Notes: generated by a model not told the origin, from the sequence alone. Shown: positions 7,137 to 16,808, counted from the first letter of the stretch. The stretch: DNA of 64,000 bases from an uncultured Ruminococcus sp. (GCA_947627275.1 CANQVK010000007.1:32706-96705); one strand, 5' to 3'. Made by a program: numbers and translations.

Positions 7137-10100
7137 ATGGACGATTTCAGAAACGAAGCTCCATTTCAGAGACAGGGACTTTACCGCCCACAGTTTGAAC
7201 ATGAAAACTGCGGAATAGGTGCGGTAGTCAATATCGGCGGAGAAAAGTCGCGCAGAGTAGTTGAAGACGCTCTTACGATCGTTGAAAAGCTTGAACACCG
7301 TGCAGGCAAGGACGCTGAGGGTAAAACAGGCGACGGCGTAGGAATCCTTTCACAGATACCTTATGATTTCTTTAAAGCTCAGACCGAAAAACTCGGCTTT
7401 GACATAGGCGGCGCAGGGGACTTCGGCGTTGGCATGTTCTTCTTTCCTCAAAGCGAGCTGAAACGTAATCAGGCTAAGAAAATGTTCGAGATAATCCTGA
7501 AAAAACAGGGTATGGAGTTCATCGGCTGGCGTAACGTTCCATCCGACCCGTCCGTACTCGGTCAAAAAGCGGTTGACAGTATGCCGTTCATTATGCAGGG
7601 ATTTGTTAAGCGTCCGAACGGATGTCAAAAGGGAATTGATTTTGACCGTAAGCTTTATATTGCAAGGCGTGTTTTTGAGCAGGCAAATGAGAACACCTAT
7701 GTATGTTCTCTTTCAAGCCGCACCATAGTATATAAAGGAATGTTTTTGGTTGATGAGTTGAGAAAGTTCTACAGCGATTTGCAGGACGATAATTTCATAT
7801 CTGCTATTGCAATGGTTCACAGCCGTTTTTCTACCAATACTCAGCCAAGCTGGCAGAAAGCGCACCCTAACAGACTGATAGTCCATAACGGAGAAATAAA
7901 TACTATCACAGGCAACGCCGATAAAATGCTTGCCCGTGAGGAAACTGTTCACTGTGAGGCTTTCGGTGATGATATGAGCAAGATACTGCCTGCAATAAAC
8001 GCAGACGGTTCTGATTCAGCAAGACTTGACAATGCCCTTGAATTTATGGTAATGTCGGGAATGCCTCTCCCTCTTGCAGTTATGATAACCATTCCCGAGC
8101 CATGGAAAAACAATCGAACGATTTCTCAGGAAAAATACGATTTTTACCAATATTACGCCACAATGATGGAGCCTTGGGACGGTCCCGCTTCTATCCTCTT
8201 TTCGGACGGAGACGTTATGGGCGCAGTTCTTGACAGAAACGGTCTGCGTCCTTCAAGATACTGCCTGACAGCCGATGGATTTCTTATTCTTTCTTCTGAA
8301 ACGGGCTGCATAGACGTTCCGCCTGAAATGATAATCAAAAAGGACAGACTGCGTCCCGGAAAGATGCTGCTTGCGGACACAAAGCAAAAGCGTCTTATCG
8401 ACGATGATGAGATAAAGTCTTTCTATGCTTCTCGCCGTCCTTATGGTGAATGGCTTGACAGTAACCTTGTCAAGCTCAATGAACTGCATATCCCCAACAA
8501 AGGCGTACAGAACTACACTCATGAGGAGCTTGAAAAGCTGCAAAAAGCGTTCGGCTACAGCTATGAGGATATACGCACAAGTATTCTTCCTATGGCAGAA
8601 AACGGAGCTGAGCCTATTGCATCAATGGGTTCGGATATACCGATACCGCCTCTTGACAGCGAAGATCCGCCGCTGTTCAATTACTTCCGTCAGCTTTTTG
8701 CGCAGGTTACGAATCCGCCTTTTGACGCTATCCGGGAGGAGATAGTTACCGATACAAGCACATATATAGGCGAGGACGGCAATATACTTGAGGAAAAGCC
8801 TGAGAACTGCCATGTTCTTAAGGTTGAAAATCCTATCCTGACCAGCACCGATATGCTTAAGATCAAGAGCATGAATGTGGACGGTCTGAAAACTGCGGTG
8901 ATCCCGATAACCTATTATATAGGCACGTCCCTCGAACGCGCTATCGAGCGTCTTTTCATTGAAGCTGACAAGGCTTACCGCGAGGGTGCGAATATACTGA
9001 TACTTTCAGACAGAGACGTTGACGAATATCGTGCGGCTATCCCGTCGCTGTTAGCAGTTGCAGCGCTCCAGCAGCACCTTGTTTCCACGAAAAAGCGTAC
9101 AGCCGTGGCTATAATACTTGAAAGCGCAGAGCCGAGAGAGGTTCACCATTTTGCCGCGCTTCTCGGTTACGGCGCATGTGCGGTCAATCCCTATCTTGCA
9201 CAGTCTACTATCCGCGACCTTATTGACACGGGTATGCTCGACAAGGATTTCTACGCAGCCGAAGCCGACTATAACAGCGCAGTCCTCCACGGTATCGTAA
9301 AGATCGCTTCAAAAATGGGCATTTCCACGATACAGTCCTATCAGGGATCGAAGCTTTTTGAAGCCATAGGAATTTCAGAGGACGTAACGAATAAATATTT
9401 CAGGGGAACGGTAAGCCGTATCGGAGGAATTACTCTTGACGATATAAGCAGACGTACCGAAAAGCTTCATAATGCGGCTTTTGATCCCCTCGGTCTGAAT
9501 GTGAGCAGAGAGCTTGAAAGCTCCGGCAGTCATAAGCTACGTTCAGGCAAGTCCGATCATCTTTATACTCCCGAGACTATCCACCTTCTTCAGGAGGCTG
9601 CGCGTACCGGAAACTATGATACGTTCAAAGAGTATTCCGCTGCTGTAAACCGCGAAGACAACGAGCTTACTTTGAGAAGTCTCCTCGATTTTAAATTTGA
9701 CGAAAATGGCGGAATCCCCATAGATGAAGTCGAATCCGTTGAAAGCATCTGCCGCCGCTTCAAAACGGGCGCAATGAGCTACGGTTCGATCTCTCAGGAG
9801 GCTCACGAGTGCATGGCTGTGGCTATGAATAAACTCGGCGGAAAGTCCAACTCCGGCGAGGGAGGAGAGTCCCCCGAAAGATTGAAGTCCGACCGATGCT
9901 CGGCTATCAAGCAGGTGGCTTCGGGCAGATTCGGAGTTACTTCGGAGTACCTTGTTTCCGCAAAGGAAATTCAGATAAAAATGGCGCAGGGAGCTAAACC
10001 CGGAGAGGGCGGTCATCTTCCCGGCGGCAAGGTCTATCCATGGATAGCAAAAACACGTCATTCTACGGCAGGCGTTGGACTAATTTCACCTCCTCCGCAT

Positions 10101-11672
10101 CATGACATCTACTCTATCGAAGATCTGGCTCAGCTTATATACGACTTGAAAAATTCAAACAAGGACGCAAGAATTTCTGTAAAGCTTGTTTCGGAAGCAG
10201 GCGTCGGAACTGTTGCGGCAGGCGTTGCAAAGGCAGGCGCACAGGTAATACTTATATCGGGATATGACGGCGGTACGGGCGCAGCTCCGAGAAGCTCCAT
10301 TTACAACGCCGGACTTCCTTGGGAAATAGGCCTTGCGGAAGCTCACCAGTCTTTAATGATGAACGGACTACGCACAAGAGTAATGATCGAGACGGACGGA
10401 AAGCTCATGACAGGCAGAGACGTGCTTGTTGCAGCTCTTTTGGGTGCGGAGGAATACGGTTTTGCAACAGCTCCGCTTGTAACTATGGGCTGTGTAATGA
10501 TGAGAGTGTGCAACCTTGATACTTGCCCCATGGGTATTGCAACACAGAATCCCGAGCTTAGAAAGCGTTTCAAGGGCAAGCCCGAGTATATCGTCAACTT
10601 CATGCACTTTATTGCACAGGAGCTTCGTGAATATATGGCTAAACTCGGTATACGAACGGTCAACGAGCTTATCGGACGCACTGATCTTCTTTATAAAAAG
10701 TCCGAGAAAGGCAATATTGATTTTTCCGAGATACTTTGCGGAGCTGTTGAGAACAACGGCAGCGGTCAGTACTTCAGGCAGGAGGATATTTACGACTTTG
10801 AGCTTGAAAAGACAGTTGATGAGACTGTCATTATGAAGAAACTCGGATCTGCTCTCAAAAATAAAACCAAGAAAACAATCGAGATAAAGGTAAAAAACAC
10901 TGACCGTGCGTTTGGAACGCTGTTCGGCTCTGAAATCACCAAAAAGTGGGGAGACAGCGCCCTTGATGATGATACCTTCACTGTAAAATGCCTCGGCAGC
11001 GGAGGACAGAGCTTCGGCGCATTCATACCGAAAGGTCTGACTCTGGAACTTATCGGAGACAGCAACGACTACTTTGGAAAGGGACTTTCGGGCGGAAAGC
11101 TGATACTTTATCCGCCGAAGGGTTCAGGATTCAAAGCGGAGGAAAATATTATTGCAGGAAACGTTGCTCTCTATGGTGCAACAAGCGGAAAGGCGTTTAT
11201 CAACGGTATTGCCGGAGAACGGTTCTGCGTAAGGAACTCGGGAGCGTCTGCCGTATGCGAGGGCTGCGGTGATCACGGCTGCGAATATATGACCGGCGGA
11301 CGCGCGGTTATTCTCGGCAGAACAGGCAAAAACTTTGCCGCAGGTATGTCGGGCGGCATCGCATATGTTCTCGACGAGGACAGAGATCTTTACATGAAGA
11401 TAAACAAGTCGCTTGTTTCCCTTGAATCGGTAACAAACAAGTACGACATCATGGAGCTTAAAAATATTATTCAGGAACATTTTGACGCAACAGGCTCCGA
11501 AAAAGCCAAAAGAATTCTTGACAACTTTGCAGGTTATATCGGAAACTTCAAGAAAATACTTCCTCATGACTATGCTAAGATACAGAGTACCGTTGTTGCC
11601 TTGGAGGAAAAGGGCATGAGCAGCGAGCAGGCTGAGATCGAAGCGTTCTACATTACGAAAAAGGAGGCGTGA
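7137..11672 (+). CDS. gltB: Glutamate synthase (NADPH) large subunit
   Basis: GltB moves the amide of glutamine to 2-oxoglutarate, yielding two glutamates. It releases ammonia in an N-terminal glutaminase domain and channels it to an FMN site. The protein has 1,511 residues from the ATG at 7137; a GTG at 7128 would add three residues but sits too close to the GAAAGG site. The mature N-terminal nucleophile is expected to be Cys25 in HENCGIGAVVN. The 3Fe-4S cysteines appear in CVMMRVCNLDTCPMGIATQ, and a GXGXG beta-helix domain forms the C-terminus. gltD follows after 3 bp. Expression probably depends on the attenuator in the leader. Confidence 0.97.
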   Translation: MDDFRNEAPFQRQGLYRPQFEHENCGIGAVVNIGGEKSRRVVEDALTIVEKLEHRAGKDAEGKTGDGVGILSQIPYDFFKAQTEKLGFDIGGAGDFGVGMFFFPQSELKRNQAKKMFEIILKKQGMEFIGWRNVPSDPSVLGQKAVDSMPFIMQGFVKRPNGCQKGIDFDRKLYIARRVFEQANENTYVCSLSSRTIVYKGMFLVDELRKFYSDLQDDNFISAIAMVHSRFSTNTQPSWQKAHPNRLIVHNGEINTITGNADKMLAREETVHCEAFGDDMSKILPAINADGSDSARLDNALEFMVMSGMPLPLAVMITIPEPWKNNRTISQEKYDFYQYYATMMEPWDGPASILFSDGDVMGAVLDRNGLRPSRYCLTADGFLILSSETGCIDVPPEMIIKKDRLRPGKMLLADTKQKRLIDDDEIKSFYASRRPYGEWLDSNLVKLNELHIPNKGVQNYTHEELEKLQKAFGYSYEDIRTSILPMAENGAEPIASMGSDIPIPPLDSEDPPLFNYFRQLFAQVTNPPFDAIREEIVTDTSTYIGEDGNILEEKPENCHVLKVENPILTSTDMLKIKSMNVDGLKTAVIPITYYIGTSLERAIERLFIEADKAYREGANILILSDRDVDEYRAAIPSLLAVAALQQHLVSTKKRTAVAIILESAEPREVHHFAALLGYGACAVNPYLAQSTIRDLIDTGMLDKDFYAAEADYNSAVLHGIVKIASKMGISTIQSYQGSKLFEAIGISEDVTNKYFRGTVSRIGGITLDDISRRTEKLHNAAFDPLGLNVSRELESSGSHKLRSGKSDHLYTPETIHLLQEAARTGNYDTFKEYSAAVNREDNELTLRSLLDFKFDENGGIPIDEVESVESICRRFKTGAMSYGSISQEAHECMAVAMNKLGGKSNSGEGGESPERLKSDRCSAIKQVASGRFGVTSEYLVSAKEIQIKMAQGAKPGEGGHLPGGKVYPWIAKTRHSTAGVGLISPPPHHDIYSIEDLAQLIYDLKNSNKDARISVKLVSEAGVGTVAAGVAKAGAQVILISGYDGGTGAAPRSSIYNAGLPWEIGLAEAHQSLMMNGLRTRVMIETDGKLMTGRDVLVAALLGAEEYGFATAPLVTMGCVMMRVCNLDTCPMGIATQNPELRKRFKGKPEYIVNFMHFIAQELREYMAKLGIRTVNELIGRTDLLYKKSEKGNIDFSEILCGAVENNGSGQYFRQEDIYDFELEKTVDETVIMKKLGSALKNKTKKTIEIKVKNTDRAFGTLFGSEITKKWGDSALDDDTFTVKCLGSGGQSFGAFIPKGLTLELIGDSNDYFGKGLSGGKLILYPPKGSGFKAEENIIAGNVALYGATSGKAFINGIAGERFCVRNSGASAVCEGCGDHGCEYMTGGRAVILGRTGKNFAAGMSGGIAYVLDEDRDLYMKINKSLVSLESVTNKYDIMELKNIIQEHFDATGSEKAKRILDNFAGYIGNFKKILPHDYAKIQSTVVALEEKGMSSEQAEIEAFYITKKEA

Positions 11673-11675
11673 GCT

Positions 11676-13160
11676 ATGGGAAAGCCTACAGGATTTATGA
11701 ATTTTGAAAGATGCGGCAATGAGGCGGCTCAGCCTTTGGAGCGTATTAAGAATTACAATGAATTTCACCAGCCGCTGACTGATGAACAGCGTAAATTGCA
11801 GGCGGCGCGTTGCATGGACTGCGGCGTACCGTTTTGTCAGAACGGCAAGATGATGCGTGGTATGATTTCGGGATGTCCCTTGAATAACCTTATTCCCGAA
11901 TGGAACGATCTCCTTTACCGAGACCACAAGGAACAGGCGCTGCAAAGACTTCTTATGACAAATAACTTTCCGGAGTTCACATCAAGAGTTTGTCCTGCTC
12001 TCTGCGAAAAAGCGTGTACCTGCGGTCTCGGCGGCGACCCTGTTACAGTAAAGGAAAACGAGAACGCCATTATAGAATACGGTTTTGAAAGCGGACTTAT
12101 TAAGCCGGAGATCCCGAAAGTCCGCAGCGGTAAAAAAATTTCCGTTATAGGTTCAGGTCCTGCCGGTCTTGCGGCTGCCGATACGCTGAACAAGAGGGGA
12201 CATTCGGTTACCGTTTATGAACGCGAGGACAGACCCGGCGGTCTGCTTATGTACGGGATACCCAATATGAAACTTGAAAAATCCGTTATCAATAGGCGTG
12301 TTGAAATAATGAAAGCTGAGGGCGTTAAATTTGTAACCAATGCGGACGTGGGGCATAACGTTTCGGCTAACGAGCTTCTCAGCAAATCGGATGCGGTGAT
12401 TCTTGCCTGCGGTTCGTCGAATCCCCGTGACATCAAAGCGGAAGGACGAGACGCTGACGGTATTTACTTTGCGGTGGACTTTCTGAAATCAACTACAAAG
12501 AGCCTTCTCAATTCTGCAATGGCAGACGATAATTATATTTCCGCAAAGGGTAAAAACGTAGTGATAATCGGAGGCGGAGATACAGGTAACGATTGTGTTG
12601 GGACGTCTGTCAGACACGGTTGTGCTTCCGTGGTTCAGCTTGAAATGATGCCGAAGCTGCCAGACGAGAGAGCAGAAAGCAATCCGTGGCTCGAATATCC
12701 GAGGGTATGCAAGACAGATTACGGTCAGGAGGAAGCCGCGGCGTTATTCGGCAGCGATCCGAGAAGATACTGCACAACAGTCAAGGAATTCATAAAAGGT
12801 GAGGACAACAGGCTTGCCGCTGTGAAAACGGTTCGTCTTGATTTTGTAAAGGACGCTGAGAGCGGCAGAATGATACCGAAAGAAATAGAAGGCAGCGAAG
12901 AAATTCTCCCCTGCGAGCTTTGTCTTATTGCAGCAGGTTTTCTGGGAACTCAGGGATATATTGCAGAGGCTTTTGGCGTTGAGCTTAACGGTCGAAGCAA
13001 TGTGAATACCGATACGGGAAGATTCCGTACAAACGTGGAAAAGGTTTTCACGGCAGGCGATATGCACATAGGTCAGTCTTTGGTTGTACGCGCGATACGC
13101 GAGGGCAGGGACGCCGCTAAAGAAGCCGATGAATATCTTATGGGATATACAAATTTATAA
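11676..13160 (+). CDS. gltD: Glutamate synthase small subunit
   Basis: GltD supplies electrons from NADPH through FAD and 4Fe-4S clusters to GltB. The 494-residue protein carries the N-terminal cysteine groups (ARCMDCGVPFCQNG, then CPALCEKACTCG), the FAD motif VIGSGPAGLAAA near residue 155 and the nucleotide motif VVIIGGGDTGNDCVG near residue 290, in the usual order. The ATG at 11676 is 3 bp after the gltB stop and is preceded by GGAGG. The stop is followed by a hairpin-rich 74-bp gap before the glutamine-synthetase-like gene. Confidence 0.96.
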   Translation: MGKPTGFMNFERCGNEAAQPLERIKNYNEFHQPLTDEQRKLQAARCMDCGVPFCQNGKMMRGMISGCPLNNLIPEWNDLLYRDHKEQALQRLLMTNNFPEFTSRVCPALCEKACTCGLGGDPVTVKENENAIIEYGFESGLIKPEIPKVRSGKKISVIGSGPAGLAAADTLNKRGHSVTVYEREDRPGGLLMYGIPNMKLEKSVINRRVEIMKAEGVKFVTNADVGHNVSANELLSKSDAVILACGSSNPRDIKAEGRDADGIYFAVDFLKSTTKSLLNSAMADDNYISAKGKNVVIIGGGDTGNDCVGTSVRHGCASVVQLEMMPKLPDERAESNPWLEYPRVCKTDYGQEEAAALFGSDPRRYCTTVKEFIKGEDNRLAAVKTVRLDFVKDAESGRMIPKEIEGSEEILPCELCLIAAGFLGTQGYIAEAFGVELNGRSNVNTDTGRFRTNVEKVFTAGDMHIGQSLVVRAIREGRDAAKEADEYLMGYTNL

Positions 13161-13171
13161 TTTATGATGAA

Positions 13172-13211
13172 CTATCCGCAGCTTAAGCATATTTTGCTTA
13201 AGCTCGGATAG
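13172..13211 (+). other. Intercistronic hairpin between gltD and the GS-like gene
   Basis: CTATCCG (13172-13178) pairs with CGGATAG, and AGCTTAAGCA (13180-13189) with TGCTTAAGCT, forming a long hairpin with a short AT-rich loop. No T-run follows, so it is not a standard terminator. It could be an RNA processing or stability element. Confidence 0.6.
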
Positions 13212-13234
13212 CTATCGTAAAAAGGGGAGAGTTT

Positions 13235-14530
13235 ATGATTTATACAGAAAATGAGGTTTTATCATATATAGACGAAAACGATGTAAAATTTGTCAAGCTT
13301 ACATTCTGCGACATTAAAGGAGCGCTTAAAAATATATCCGTGCTTTCTTCGGAAATGACGGCAGCTTTCGAGCGTGGAGTACGTATAACGGCAAAGAAGA
13401 TCTGCGGATTTTCCATTGCAAAGGGACGTGATCTTTATATTTATCCCGACGCTCAGACTATGAAGGTACTCCCTTGGAGACCTCAGCACGGCAGAGTTAT
13501 ACGCATGTTTTGCTATATAAAATACGGCGATGGCGCTCCTTTTGAGGGTGACGGAAGATACTTTTTAAAGCAGGCTGCGAAAAAAGCTCTTAACAAGGGT
13601 TGGTGTTTCCGTTTCGGCACTTCAAGCGAATTTATGCTTTTCAGAAACGATGAAAGCGGAATGCCTACAAAGATACCTCACGATTATGCAGGGTATTGTG
13701 ATATTGCTCCTGACGACAAGGGGGAGAATTTTCGCCGTGACGTATGCTTTACTCTGGAGCAGATGGGAATACACCCTGTTTCCTCACGCCATGAGGCAGG
13801 TCACGGTCAGCATGAGATAGACTTCAACGCCTCGTCTGCACTTAAAGCGGCGGACACCTTTCTCAGCTTTAAATCGGCTGTAAAATCGGTTGCGGAGCAG
13901 CACGGCATCCATGCGAGCTTTATGCCGAAGCCTGTTAAAAACGACTGCGGAAACGGTATGCACATTGGCGTTAATGTATTCCGTGACAGCGATTTTTTCG
14001 ACAACGATTCACCAGACGATAATTCGGCGGAGGTCAATATGGCGGCAGCAGGCATTATGAACTTTATCCGACAGTATACGGTATTTACCAATTCTACGGT
14101 AAATTCCTACAGCCGCTTCGGAGAATTTTCTTTGCCGAGATATATTGCATGGTCTACAGAGGAGCAGGAACAGCTTGTAAAATTGAATATCGAAACGGGC
14201 GGAGAAGCGCCTATTGTGCTGAGAGCGCCCGACTGCGTATGCAATCCGTATTTTGTGTTTGGTCTTATAATTTACGCAGCTGTAGAGGGAATCGAGGGAA
14301 AAATGGAAATGCCCGAAAAATTTGAGCCTTCCAGCGCAAGTTATGAAAAATTGCCTGTCAATCTTTTGGAAGCGGCGGAAATTGCAGATAATTCGGAATT
14401 TCTGAAAAGATATATTCCCGAAGAACTTTTGAAGCTTGTCGTAAGCAGCGCTAAGGATGAATGGAAAGAATATTCCGCCGAATACGATAAAGAACTGTAT
14501 GAAGAAAAAAAGTATTTCTACAGTTTATAA
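13235..14530 (+). CDS. Glutamine synthetase homologue lacking key catalytic residues
   Basis: The 431-residue protein aligns by eye along its length with class I glutamine synthetases such as B. subtilis GlnA: the CDIKG, DIAPDDKGENFRRD, RHEAGHGQHEIDF, FMPKP, GMH, NSTVNSY and NPY segments are all in order. Several residues used for catalysis are changed. The first Glu of GPEPEF is Ser130, the Glu of the RxExR motif is Val328, the DGSS ammonium-site loop is TAKK (52-55), the flap Glu of GYEAP is gone (FSLP, 298-301), and the NRSxxIRIP arginines are absent. Glu132, Glu187, Glu194, His243 and Arg330 remain. Ligand binding without normal synthesis is therefore more likely than full activity. It lies between gltD and an ANTAR regulator and has a GGGGAG ribosome site. 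Confidence 0.85.
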   Translation: MIYTENEVLSYIDENDVKFVKLTFCDIKGALKNISVLSSEMTAAFERGVRITAKKICGFSIAKGRDLYIYPDAQTMKVLPWRPQHGRVIRMFCYIKYGDGAPFEGDGRYFLKQAAKKALNKGWCFRFGTSSEFMLFRNDESGMPTKIPHDYAGYCDIAPDDKGENFRRDVCFTLEQMGIHPVSSRHEAGHGQHEIDFNASSALKAADTFLSFKSAVKSVAEQHGIHASFMPKPVKNDCGNGMHIGVNVFRDSDFFDNDSPDDNSAEVNMAAAGIMNFIRQYTVFTNSTVNSYSRFGEFSLPRYIAWSTEEQEQLVKLNIETGGEAPIVLRAPDCVCNPYFVFGLIIYAAVEGIEGKMEMPEKFEPSSASYEKLPVNLLEAAEIADNSEFLKRYIPEELLKLVVSSAKDEWKEYSAEYDKELYEEKKYFYSL

Positions 14531-14542
14531 CGGAGGATTAAT

Positions 14543-15124
14543 TTGGAAAATGTTATTGTAATTTCAAGCAGCAGCTCTGCGGCGGAATCCCTTTCGGCAT
14601 TTATCAGAGAGTTCTTTCACTGTCAGGTTACAATAGCTGAGAACGGGCGTCAGGCAAGAGAGATACTGAGCAGCAGACGAACCTTTGAGCTTGTTCTGAT
14701 CAACAGTCCGCTTGCTGACGAAGCAGGGATCGAGCTTGCCGAGTACGCTTCGGAGGCAACGGCAGCAAGCTGTCTTGTTCTTATAAAAAGCGAAAATTAC
14801 GAAAAGGTAAGTCCCAGAGCCGACCGCGGCGATATAATACTCGTTGTAAAGCCATTTTCAAGACAGGTTTTGCATCAGGTCATAAAGGCGGTAAATATCG
14901 CTTTAAGACGTTCGTACGCCATGTATGAAGAAACAGTACGTCTTGAACGAAGAATCGAGGAGATAAAGCTTGTTGACAAGGCGAAATTCAGGCTCATGCA
15001 GTACAGAAACATGACAGAGGAGGAAGCTCATTCCTACCTTGAGCAGTATGCTATGAAAAATCGAAAGAAAAAGACTATAGCTGCATCGGAGATAATTGAT
15101 AAAATATCCGAACAATATATGTAG
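14543..15124 (+). CDS. ANTAR-domain RNA-binding antiterminator with pseudo-receiver (NitR-like)
   Basis: A 193-residue protein starting at TTG 14543, 6 nt after GGAGG. Residues 1-120 have a CheY-like fold pattern, but the acidic pocket is replaced by serines (ISSSSS, residues 7-12) and the phosphorylation site is Asn54 (VLINSPL); Lys103 in VVKP remains. A linker helix (about 121-142) leads to an ANTAR domain (about 143-190) with the DKAKFRLMQYRNMTEEEA pattern. ANTAR proteins bind paired hairpins in leader RNAs and prevent termination; NitR regulates glt genes in solventogenic clostridia. Since phosphorylation is unlikely, control by a partner protein, perhaps the GS-like product encoded 12 bp upstream, is inferred. 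The gltB leader is the obvious target. Confidence 0.88.
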   Translation: MENVIVISSSSSAAESLSAFIREFFHCQVTIAENGRQAREILSSRRTFELVLINSPLADEAGIELAEYASEATAASCLVLIKSENYEKVSPRADRGDIILVVKPFSRQVLHQVIKAVNIALRRSYAMYEETVRLERRIEEIKLVDKAKFRLMQYRNMTEEEAHSYLEQYAMKNRKKKTIAASEIIDKISEQYM

Positions 15125-15126
15125 TT

Positions 15127-15275
15127 ATACTCGCCGCTATTCCAAAGAATGCTGAACAGAAAATTCGTATGTCAATGAAGACGACGAAGGCATACTGACG
15201 TATGGCGAGGAGGATGACGCTGACATACGGATTTTATGTCTGCATTACTGGATATTTTGTAATAATGGCGAGTAT
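15127..15275. repeat. Palindromic MITE-like element, subtype 2 (reverse orientation)
   Basis: A 149-bp copy starting 3 bp after the ANTAR stop codon. Ends are atactcgccgctattccaaa and tttgtaataatggcgagtat, now imperfect inverted repeats. The core runs in the opposite orientation to the copies at 6734 and 37666. It separates the nitrogen regulator from purF. Confidence 0.82.
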
Positions 15276-15321
15276 ATAAAACGAATCGTGCAGCAGCTCG
15301 AACTAAAAAGGCGGATCTATT

Positions 15322-16740
15322 ATGTTTAATGAAATTCATGAGGAATGCGGAGTTTTCGGGATATATGAGAAAAACACAGCCGATGCGGCGTCCTCTGTAT
15401 ATTTCGGACTGTATTCCTTGCAGCACCGAGGACAGGAAAGCTGCGGTATAGCGGTCTGTGACGACGGCGTGTTCAGCCACAAAAAGGCAGACGGTCTTGT
15501 GTCCGATGTATTCAGCAAGGGCGAATTGGAACGTTTGGGCAAGGGAAATATCGCAGTCGGACACGTTCGCTATTCTACCTTTGGCGGAAAAAACCCAAAT
15601 AATATCCAGCCCCTCGTTATCCGCCATATAAAAGGAAATCTTGCGCTCGTTCACAACGGCAACCTTATAAACGCCGATGAGCTTCGGCGTGAATTTGAGA
15701 TGTCCGGAGCTATTTTTCATGGAACTTCCGATACCGAGGCGATCGCGTATGCAATTGTTCGTGAACGCCTTTCAAGTCATTCTACCGAAGCTGCGGTGGA
15801 ACGTGCAATGCCCCGAATCAAGGGCGCATATTCCTGCATTATCATGACGGCTACAAAAATGATCGCCTTTCGTGATCCTGATGGATTCAGACCGCTGTGC
15901 ATAGGCAAAACGTCAGACGGAGCTTTTGTTGCCGCATCGGAGTCATGCGCTCTTGAAACCGTGGGAGCAGAATTTCTTCGGGATGTAGAGCCGGGAGAGA
16001 TCGTAGTATTCAGTGAAGGAAAAATGAAGTCGATACGCACTCATGTGCGTGAAAAAGGCAGTATTTGCATTTTTGAATATATCTACTTTGCCCGTCCCGA
16101 TTCCGTAATAGAAGGAAAATCGGTTCATCGAGCAAGAGTACGGGCAGGGGAGATACTTGCAGAATGCAGTCCCGCCGATGCGGATATTGTTATAGGGGTT
16201 CCCGATTCGGGTCTTGATGCGGCTCTCGGTTATGCAAACAAAAGCGGTATTCCATACGGGATAGGATTTATAAAAAACAAATATATTGGCAGAAGTTTTA
16301 TTCAGCCTCAGCAGAACCAGCGTGAAAATGCGGTCAAAATAAAACTCAATGCTGTTCGTGAAAGTGTTGAGGGCAAGCGTGTTGTAATGATAGATGATTC
16401 GATCGTCAGGGGAACTACAAGCGCAAGGATAATCCGTTTGCTCAGAGATGCAGGAGCTAAGGAGGTTCATGTGAGAATATCTTCTCCGCCTTTTCTGCAT
16501 TCCTGCTATTTCGGTACTGATATTGACAGCGAAGAAAATCTTATAGCAAGTCATTGCGGTTCATTGGAAGAAATTACAAAGATGATCGGTGCAGATACTC
16601 TTGCTTATCTGCCTGTTGAAAAGCTTTGCGAACTCGCCGACAGAGACAATTTCTGCAAGGGCTGCTTTACGGGAACATACCCGATTGACGTGTCGGGTGC
16701 AAGTCAAAAAAATAAATTTGACGAAAAGATCCATAAATAA
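15322..16740 (+). CDS. purF: Amidophosphoribosyltransferase
   Basis: PurF catalyses the first step of purine synthesis, making phosphoribosylamine from PRPP and glutamine. The 472-residue protein has a short propeptide before the nucleophile Cys9 (EECGVFGIY). The PRPP-binding motif is VVMIDDSIVRGTTS in the C-terminal half. Four cysteines in the contexts GSICIFEY, LHSCYFG and NFCKGCF match the 4Fe-4S ligands of the B. subtilis-type enzyme, so an oxygen-sensitive cluster is expected. It sits apart from other pur genes, in a block of glutamine-using enzymes, between a palindromic repeat and asnB. Confidence 0.96.
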   Translation: MFNEIHEECGVFGIYEKNTADAASSVYFGLYSLQHRGQESCGIAVCDDGVFSHKKADGLVSDVFSKGELERLGKGNIAVGHVRYSTFGGKNPNNIQPLVIRHIKGNLALVHNGNLINADELRREFEMSGAIFHGTSDTEAIAYAIVRERLSSHSTEAAVERAMPRIKGAYSCIIMTATKMIAFRDPDGFRPLCIGKTSDGAFVAASESCALETVGAEFLRDVEPGEIVVFSEGKMKSIRTHVREKGSICIFEYIYFARPDSVIEGKSVHRARVRAGEILAECSPADADIVIGVPDSGLDAALGYANKSGIPYGIGFIKNKYIGRSFIQPQQNQRENAVKIKLNAVRESVEGKRVVMIDDSIVRGTTSARIIRLLRDAGAKEVHVRISSPPFLHSCYFGTDIDSEENLIASHCGSLEEITKMIGADTLAYLPVEKLCELADRDNFCKGCFTGTYPIDVSGASQKNKFDEKIHK

Positions 16741-16808
16741 ATTTTACGGCAAATTATTAATATTCAGGAACATACGACGATTTGTTGCTGAACGGGGAGG
16801 AAATTCAG

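Noticed and set aside
9543..10061. Long frame antisense to gltB
   Set aside because: It lies entirely within a well-supported gene in the opposite direction, without a ribosome site or recognisable protein pattern. The same applies to antisense frames at 11124-11945, 15943-16554, 48779-49480 and 57255-57881.
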